Assembly (NCBI GenBank): GCA_028277485.1 | Contig: JANQGE010000106.1 | Location: 1-10,596 of the forward strand | Length of the DNA stretch: 10,596 nt | Source of the DNA: Chlorobium sp. | GTDB taxonomy: Bacteria; Bacteroidota; Chlorobiia; Chlorobiales; Chlorobiaceae | Reading direction: 5' to 3' | Shown here: positions 7,166-10,596 of the stretch, in pieces | Layout: every line of letters starts with the position of its first letter | How positions within the stretch are numbered: position 1 is the stretch's first letter | Notes under the pieces: generated by a model | What the model saw: only the letters and a program-made list of their open reading frames with translations | Told to the model about the DNA's origin: nothing | Databases searched by the model: none | Made by a program: the position numbers and the translations under genes

Positions 7166-8089
7166 TCAATATTTTTCATTTAGCTTGCCACCTCTAACAA
7201 GGAATCTGGAATTAATTGTAAAAGGCACAGCTGCACCATTGAGAATGGTATTTGGCTCTCCTCCGCTTTCAACATGCATATGCAAGTGCGGTTCACTTGT
7301 ATTACCTGAATTTCCAACCTGAGCGAGAATATCATCCGGTGTGACAAAATCACCAACTTTTACTCGAATACTGCCTTTTTTTAGATGAGCTAAGATTACC
7401 TCTACGCCATTGCAATTAATCAAAATATGATTCCCGGCGATATTTTTTGTATCCATGTTAGGTGGAGTTAAATCATCAAATTCTTCAACCACAACTGCTA
7501 TTTCGCCTGTGCAAGGAGAGTATACATAATCCCCATAAATAGCATAATCCTCAAGAGTAGAACCTCCCATTAAAGACACTGTTCGCGTCCCTAAACGGCC
7601 TATTCTAACAATATCCAGAGCATAATTTTGTGGTTTTACAGTAAGATGGTGGTTCAGTAAAGGACTGGCACCTCCATGAACTATATAATAACTTTTGTTT
7701 CTTAGCGGAGACGCTAAATCAACCGCATCCTTATACGTGTAATATCCACGAAAAACAATTACATTCAGTACCGCAAAAAACACAATAAGCCCTATAGGTA
7801 GAACAATTTTAGATTTTTGAGCAGATCGATTCTTACTATGCAATGGCTTAATTATGCGTTGATATCCTACAAAGCACGCCACTAAACACAAAAGAGGAAA
7901 TATGTTTCTCAAATATATGCTTACAATATGCCATGGGCCGGTAGCCCATATTAAAACCATTGCTAAAATAACAACAACAACCGACAGAATCCAACTCGTG
8001 ATATTGGCATGTTTTTTAAAAGCAATTTCCCAAATAAAAAGCAATGGAATGACAACAACAAATAATAACAATATCGCTATTTGTATCAT
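7166..8089 (-). CDS. Polytopic membrane protein with C-terminal M23 (LytM-type) peptidase domain (cassette 4)
   Basis: 307 residues from the ATG at 8089. Four predicted membrane helices (about 2-24, 31-51, 57-76, 95-115) are followed by an extracytoplasmic domain with M23 signatures: NYALDI (D159), VILAHLKKGS..VKVGDFV (H235), AQVGNSGNTSEPHLHMHV (H268, H270). M23 enzymes are zinc peptidases that cut peptidoglycan cross-bridges or regulate such enzymes. The His usually four residues before the zinc-binding Asp is Asn155; the H147-H148 pair may replace it, or the domain may be altered in activity. The longer start at 8110 was rejected as the main start because its ATG spans the cassette recombination point; the ATG at 8089 has AGGTGA 10 bp upstream, within the cassette's own first bases. 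AT-rich compared with the efflux genes, in line with foreign origin. Host function unknown. Confidence 0.85.
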   Translation of the reverse strand: MIQIAILLLFVVVIPLLFIWEIAFKKHANITSWILSVVVVILAMVLIWATGPWHIVSIYLRNIFPLLCLVACFVGYQRIIKPLHSKNRSAQKSKIVLPIGLIVFFAVLNVIVFRGYYTYKDAVDLASPLRNKSYYIVHGGASPLLNHHLTVKPQNYALDIVRIGRLGTRTVSLMGGSTLEDYAIYGDYVYSPCTGEIAVVVEEFDDLTPPNMDTKNIAGNHILINCNGVEVILAHLKKGSIRVKVGDFVTPDDILAQVGNSGNTSEPHLHMHVESGGEPNTILNGAAVPFTINSRFLVRGGKLNEKY

Positions 8090-8108
8090 AATTTGACTTT
8101 CACCTAAC

Positions 8109-8300
8109 ATGCTTTATTATCTTTACTACAGATTTTCTTGTTCACCTGTCAACAATATACAGCATAAACATGTTTCGCCAGATTAAAACTTTATTCATCT
8201 TCTTGGGTACCTGCAGAATGGTTGTTGACCTATTGATGTGTTGATTCGCTGAGTTGTTAGTGCTGAAGACCTGTAGGGGCGAACCTATGTGTCCGCCCGC
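8109..8300 (-). repeat. Non-coding intercassette module, copy 2
   Basis: Ends one base before the first base of the M23 cassette. On the minus strand it contains, in order, a stem-loop GGGCGGAC-ACATAG-GTTCGCCC (8298-8277), the 22-mer shared with copy 1, repeated TCAACA-type words, the block GTTTATGCTGTATATT, TTGACA, and the imperfect palindrome ATCTGTAGTAAAGAT (8133-8119). The last two bases AT, with the cassette's first G, make an ATG in frame with the peptidase gene. No ORF supported. Resembles a promoter-bearing or attI-like element, not a hairpin attC. Confidence 0.75.
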
Positions 8301-8339
8301 TTCATATAGTTACGTACGTCCCTTCTTTCTTGTTATAAC
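8301..8339 (-). other. Degenerate or truncated attC of the phosphatase-like cassette
   Basis: The R'' box GTTATAAC (8339-8332) matches the complement of the cassette's first bases (GTTATAAT) at seven of eight positions and holds the stop codon TAA. Past it, no complementary second arm is found before the repeat module begins, so the right half of the attC seems to have been lost or replaced. Confidence 0.5.
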
Positions 8340-8785
8340 CCAACATCTTTTCTTTCCATACTCATGAACTCTCGCCACACCAGATTTGGCTCCCACTCAG
8401 CAATAATGACTTTCTTCGCTTCTTCAGAACTCACTTTGTGGACCAATCTGAAATACTGATACAGGAATGCTGACACTCTGTAATTCACGACGCAATGCAC
8501 CCAGCGCTTCTTCCCTTCAAATGCCTGCATAAGAGAGAAAAATGACCTCAGATGCTCAGCCGTAGGTGATTCAAATGGAACGGCAAGATGCACGTACATC
8601 ATCTTTCGCGCTGTTACGATGTAACCTTCTTCCGGTATCGCGTTGTCGGAGTTCGGCATCGCCAGATTGATCACCACTTCAAAACCTGCTTCAGCGATTT
8701 CCTTAAACTGCAGTTCTTCAGGCTGCCCGGAAGAAGCTAAGCTTTCCGAAATCGCCTTATAGTTTGTGATTTCCTCGATGCTCAT
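8333..8785 (-). CDS. Protein tyrosine phosphatase-like family protein with shortened P-loop (cassette 3)
   Basis: 150 residues, small single-domain protein of the PTP/dual-specificity phosphatase fold. The N-terminus (SIEEITNYKAISESLASSGQP) and the AGFEVVINLAM strand match bacterial PTP-like proteins. The signature region WVHCVVNYRVSAFLYQYF places Cys98 and Arg103 with four residues between, whereas classical enzymes have HCX5R with a Gly; the form HC..N.RVSAF is recognised as characteristic of a bacterial subfamily, so it is probably ancestral to this group, not a local mutation. WEPNLVW near the C-terminus is another subfamily mark. The ATG lies two bases after the R' box with no Shine-Dalgarno, so translation may be leaderless-like or coupled. 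The stop lies in the R'' box. Whether it is an active phosphatase is open. Confidence 0.85.
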   Translation of the reverse strand: MSIEEITNYKAISESLASSGQPEELQFKEIAEAGFEVVINLAMPNSDNAIPEEGYIVTARKMMYVHLAVPFESPTAEHLRSFFSLMQAFEGKKRWVHCVVNYRVSAFLYQYFRLVHKVSSEEAKKVIIAEWEPNLVWREFMSMERKDVGL

Positions 8786-8787
8786 TG

Positions 8788-8866
8788 ATTATAACGCATG
8801 GCATAACCGGCAATTTTCTGGCACGTAGCGGCGCGAAAATTTCCGTGTTCATGCAAATGTTAAGAT
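8788..8866 (-). other. attC site of the HExxH peptidase cassette
   Basis: 79-bp imperfect hairpin. R'' ATCTTAAC (8866-8859) pairs, through two G-T wobbles, with the cassette start GTTGGGAT; R' is GTTATAAT (8795-8788). The inner arms AATTTTC and GAAAATT pair perfectly, and TTGCATGAACACGG pairs with CCGGTTATGCCATG with bulges. The peptidase stop codon TAA lies in R''. Confidence 0.82.
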
Positions 8867-9705
8867 AGTTTTGACACCATTCGTGTTTTGAATTCATTTA
8901 AATAATCGAAAAATGAAATACCAAATACATCCAGAAATGCTTCTTCGTTATTTTTATTTTCAAGTAATTTATGATAATAAACAATGAAGCTGTCGCGTCC
9001 ATATGTGTTTATCAAATCATCTACAATGCATCCGAATTCGGAATATATAAAATAGTACTTGTTTTTTAGCTTGAACTCTTTGGATTCAATTGGTGTCTGC
9101 TGCAATGGCTGCGGCCACCAGTAAGGATGAAAGAAGACATCTTGTGATAAATGTTCAGCAACTTCCCGTTGAGTAAAATAACCTGCTTTACCAAACTGAT
9201 TAGCTGAGTATACGGCGATACCTTCATTAAGCCATGCAGGGAATGTAAACGTTCCAAACAAAGATAAGTTCTGTTGAGTAAGCGAATGTGATAGCTCGTG
9301 TTGAAGATACACCCTAAAGGGTTTTTCATTTGCAATTGCTTCATCCTGAACTTTTCTTGAAAATACGATTCTACCAAAAAAAGGAAATGACTGAGCACGC
9401 GTTAACGAACCCGTTATTCTTTTCTTTTCCTGATCGGACTTGCAAAGAATAATATCAACATTCCTTTTATATTTAAGACGATGAATTTTTTCGTTTTCAT
9501 CGATTAATTCGTCAATTTCCTCCAAAGTTGGCAGACTGTATCCTTTGTGATAGTAAACAGTTGCTTTTTTGTAGATTTTCTGCTCAAAACCCACAATTAC
9601 CGGACTATAAGGAAGCAACCTTCCATATACAGACAAATATCCAATTATGATAATTAAAACGACAAAAACACTGATGCTTAGTACTTTAATTTTTTTTGAA
9701 TTCAT
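8860..9705 (-). CDS. Membrane-anchored HExxH metallopeptidase, peptidase MA-like (cassette 2)
   Basis: 281 residues. One N-terminal membrane anchor (about residues 7-26) after a short basic leader puts the domain outside the cytoplasm. The zinc motif is HELSH (136-140) and a likely third ligand is the Glu of AWLNEGIAVY (E161), the gluzincin arrangement seen in peptidase MA-like proteins; the spacing of about 20 residues and the helix-NEG context fit. Upstream strands include VDIILCKSDQEKKR and FGRIVFS. The C-terminal half is aromatic-rich (HPYWWPQPLQQ) and ends in helices. Substrate unknown. Weak ribosome site. The gene is clearly AT-richer than its neighbours. It begins 17 bp inside the cassette and its stop codon is part of the attC. 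The family call rests on motif and context, not on a profile search. Confidence 0.82.
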   Translation of the reverse strand: MNSKKIKVLSISVFVVLIIIIGYLSVYGRLLPYSPVIVGFEQKIYKKATVYYHKGYSLPTLEEIDELIDENEKIHRLKYKRNVDIILCKSDQEKKRITGSLTRAQSFPFFGRIVFSRKVQDEAIANEKPFRVYLQHELSHSLTQQNLSLFGTFTFPAWLNEGIAVYSANQFGKAGYFTQREVAEHLSQDVFFHPYWWPQPLQQTPIESKEFKLKNKYYFIYSEFGCIVDDLINTYGRDSFIVYYHKLLENKNNEEAFLDVFGISFFDYLNEFKTRMVSKLS

Positions 9706-9721
9706 TATTACTTATTCTTTT

Positions 9722-9782
9722 ATCCCAACGATCAAGCTCAGTGGCGCGGCTTGTCCGCGTCCGCTGAAGCGCCTTGTTCAGC
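9722..9782 (-). other. attC site of the first visible cassette (aadA-type short attC)
   Basis: 61-bp site. R'' GCTGAAC (9782-9776) is complementary, bar one G-T wobble, to the cassette start GTTCGGC. R' is GTTGGGAT (9729-9722). The layout AACAAGGCGCTTCAGCGGA, then a GCGG-ACAAG-CCGC hairpin tip, then CCACTGAGCTTGATCGTT closely resembles the short attC sites of classical resistance cassettes. Confidence 0.88.
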
Positions 9783-10226
9783 ACTAACCAACGTCTTTCT
9801 GAAAACGACCTGTCCGTCGTCAAGGTAACCATCTTTATACCAACCAAGATGTAAATAAAATCCGACTGCTCGAAGTTCAGATCCCGACCCTGTCGAAAGC
9901 CACGCTTTTTGAACTCCCCCTCTACGCAATCCTTCTTCGGCAGCATTCATAAGCGCCCGTCCAAAACCGTTGCCTTCGAATTCAGGTTTTACAAAGCAGG
10001 CGAAAACGTATCCCTCAGAGATTTGCGCCATCGAGAATCCGACGGGCTGGCCGTCTTCCTCAGCGATGGTCGTAATATAGTCTTCCCCTTCAATCATTTC
10101 CTTGACGCGTTGAATGGTTATGCCGAGGCTTGCCAGTTCCTCTCGTGATTGGTAGTTCTCCACGACTGAACACCTGATATCAAATAATGTCCTGGCGTCA
10201 TTGGCCAACGCTGGTCTCAATTTCAT
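9738..10226 (-). CDS. GNAT N-acetyltransferase with attC-encoded C-terminus (cassette 1)
   Basis: 162 residues from the ATG at 10226. The start MKLRPALANDARTLFDIR is a classic GNAT beginning (beta1-alpha1). GQPVGFSMAQISEGYVFACFVKPEF precedes the acetyl-CoA loop EGNGFG (84-89) in motif A; AVGFYLHLGWYKDG (120-133) is motif B. Substrate unknown; similar proteins are common in bacterial genomes and cassettes. The longer ORF start at 10253 (MFGSKRQKL...) was not chosen since its ATG spans the cassette junction, but it is in frame and could be used. The last ~14 residues (AEQGASADADKPRH) are translated from the attC, up to a TGA in its distal arm. Directly upstream is copy 3 of the non-coding module. 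Confidence 0.88.
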   Translation of the reverse strand: MKLRPALANDARTLFDIRCSVVENYQSREELASLGITIQRVKEMIEGEDYITTIAEEDGQPVGFSMAQISEGYVFACFVKPEFEGNGFGRALMNAAEEGLRRGGVQKAWLSTGSGSELRAVGFYLHLGWYKDGYLDDGQVVFRKTLVSAEQGASADADKPRH

Positions 10227-10251
10227 AAGCTTTTGTCTTTTGCTGCCGAAC

Positions 10252-10316
10252 ATTATTTAGTATCTGTACTACAGCTTTTCTTGTAACACACCAATAATAT
10301 ATAGCATAAACACTCC
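10252..10316 (-). repeat. Non-coding intercassette module, copy 3 (short)
   Basis: About 65 bp upstream of cassette 1 match copy 2: GTTTATGCTATATATT (minus strand), 20 bp including ACAAGAA, then CTGTAGTACAGAT and the junction AT. Similarity is lost beyond about 10316, so this is the minimal shared core. It again creates an ATG with the first G of the cassette. The 72-codon ORF running through it is judged spurious. Confidence 0.65.
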
Positions 10317-10344
10317 TCTCCGGCATGCAACTTGCAAATTCTGA

Positions 10345-10521
10345 CTATATATATGGATAGTGCGTACACACCGCTAACTGGTGAGGGGATCGTGAGGCGC
10401 TGGAATAATTCGAAGGATTTATATTTTGAAGGAAATGGTCTGCATTTTCCAGCCCACGCAGGCCAGTACAATTAACGTTTGCCAGAACATCTCCATAAAG
10501 GGCACCTCTATTTATTGTCAT
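10345..10521 (-). CDS. Unrecognised small ORF (58 codons), doubtful
   Basis: Begins MTINRGALYGDVLANVNC and ends VCTHYPYI before TAG. No family recognised, no good Shine-Dalgarno (AATCGCTC precedes the ATG). A second, overlapping 25-codon frame (10496-10419, MEMFWQTLIVLACVGWKMQ...) has a better ribosome site (AGAGGTG seven bases upstream) and a hydrophobic middle like a single membrane helix. At most one is likely real. The rest of 10317-10596 shows no other supported feature; a plus-strand frame from 10520 is open to the window edge but lacks support. Confidence 0.2.
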   Translation of the reverse strand: MTINRGALYGDVLANVNCTGLRGLENADHFLQNINPSNYSSASRSPHQLAVCTHYPYI

Positions 10522-10596
10522 GAGCGATTCAAGTGTAAGGCGAACGGAGCGCAGAAACCGGAGTGTACACAGAGTACATGAGGATTTCGAGCACCG

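Larger units (their letters stand above)
6264..10251 (-). mobile_element. Integron gene-cassette array (five cassettes; no integrase in the window)
   Basis: Five single-gene units on the minus strand, each starting with a GTTRRRY-like box and ending with an attC whose first box is complementary to it. Start / own attC start, 5'-3' on the minus strand: GTTCGGC/GCTGAAC; GTTGGGAT/ATCTTAAC (pairs with two G-T wobbles); GTTATAAT/GTTATAAC; GTTAGGTG/CACCTAAC; GTTAGAGC/GCTCTAAC. Sequences differ between cassettes but co-vary within each, which is what excision as a circle and strand-specific attC folding require. Gene content is typical of cassettes: two GNATs, a phosphatase-like protein and two peptidases, with visibly different base composition (the two peptidase genes are AT-rich). 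The integrase and attI would be expected to the right; the array ends at 6264. Three cassettes are preceded by a repeated non-coding module. Confidence 0.87.

Noticed and set aside
10324..10331. GTTGCATG (minus strand) as the end of another attC left of the small ORF
   Set aside because: No complementary box or arms found within 100 bp; resemblance to the M23 attC end is too short.
10253..10471. 72-codon minus-strand ORF reading through module copy 3
   Set aside because: Lies on the non-coding repeat and overlaps other frames; no recognisable domain or start signal.
10520..10596. Plus-strand frame (MSDSSVRRTERRNRS...) open to the right edge, a possible intI start
   Set aside because: No Shine-Dalgarno, Arg-rich low-complexity look, and no tyrosine-recombinase features in the visible part.
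1..10596. CRISPR arrays, tRNA, rRNA, riboswitches
   Set aside because: No regularly spaced repeats, cloverleaf or known aptamer core was seen on either strand.

Overview
The window reads as bacterial chromosome with every supported gene on the minus strand, so transcription runs right to left. Base composition of the left half, the efflux proteins and the (T/C)-rich spacer repeats would fit a green sulfur bacterium (Chlorobiota, e.g. Chlorobium/Prosthecochloris), but no taxonomic marker gene is present, so this is a weak inference.

Left part (1-5540): a tripartite RND efflux set in the transcriptional order outer-membrane factor (TolC family), inner-membrane RND pump (1031 aa), periplasmic lipoprotein adaptor (cut by the left window edge). 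Together they would form an envelope-spanning, proton-driven export channel; the substrate cannot be read from the sequence. Next (5608-6177) is a small exported c-type haem protein of the Tll0287-like (DUF3365) family with a perfect Shine-Dalgarno.

Right part (6264-10251): an integron gene-cassette array, the main point of the window. Five one-gene cassettes lie head to tail: a GNAT acetyltransferase with attC read-through at its C-terminus, a membrane-anchored HExxH peptidase, a PTP-like phosphatase with a shortened P-loop, a four-TM M23 peptidase, and a phosphinothricin-acetyltransferase-like GNAT. The evidence is covariation: the first 7-8 bases of each cassette (GTTRRRY-type) are complementary to the first bases of its own downstream attC, though the five cassette boundaries differ from each other, and four attC sites form imperfect hairpins of 61-91 bp. 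Three stop codons lie inside the attC R'' box. The array runs so that attI/intI, if present, should lie to the right of the window; no integrase is visible. The left border is the last attC at 6264.

Three of the five cassettes are preceded by copies of one non-coding module (about 190, 190 and 65 bp) that ends exactly at the cassette recombination point, contains a palindrome and an AT-rich promoter-like block, and in two cases supplies an in-frame ATG across the junction. It is not a hairpin attC. It could be a duplicated attI-like/promoter module, a non-coding promoter cassette or a MITE-like element. This is the most novel observation here. The far right (10317-10596) holds only unrecognised small ORFs.
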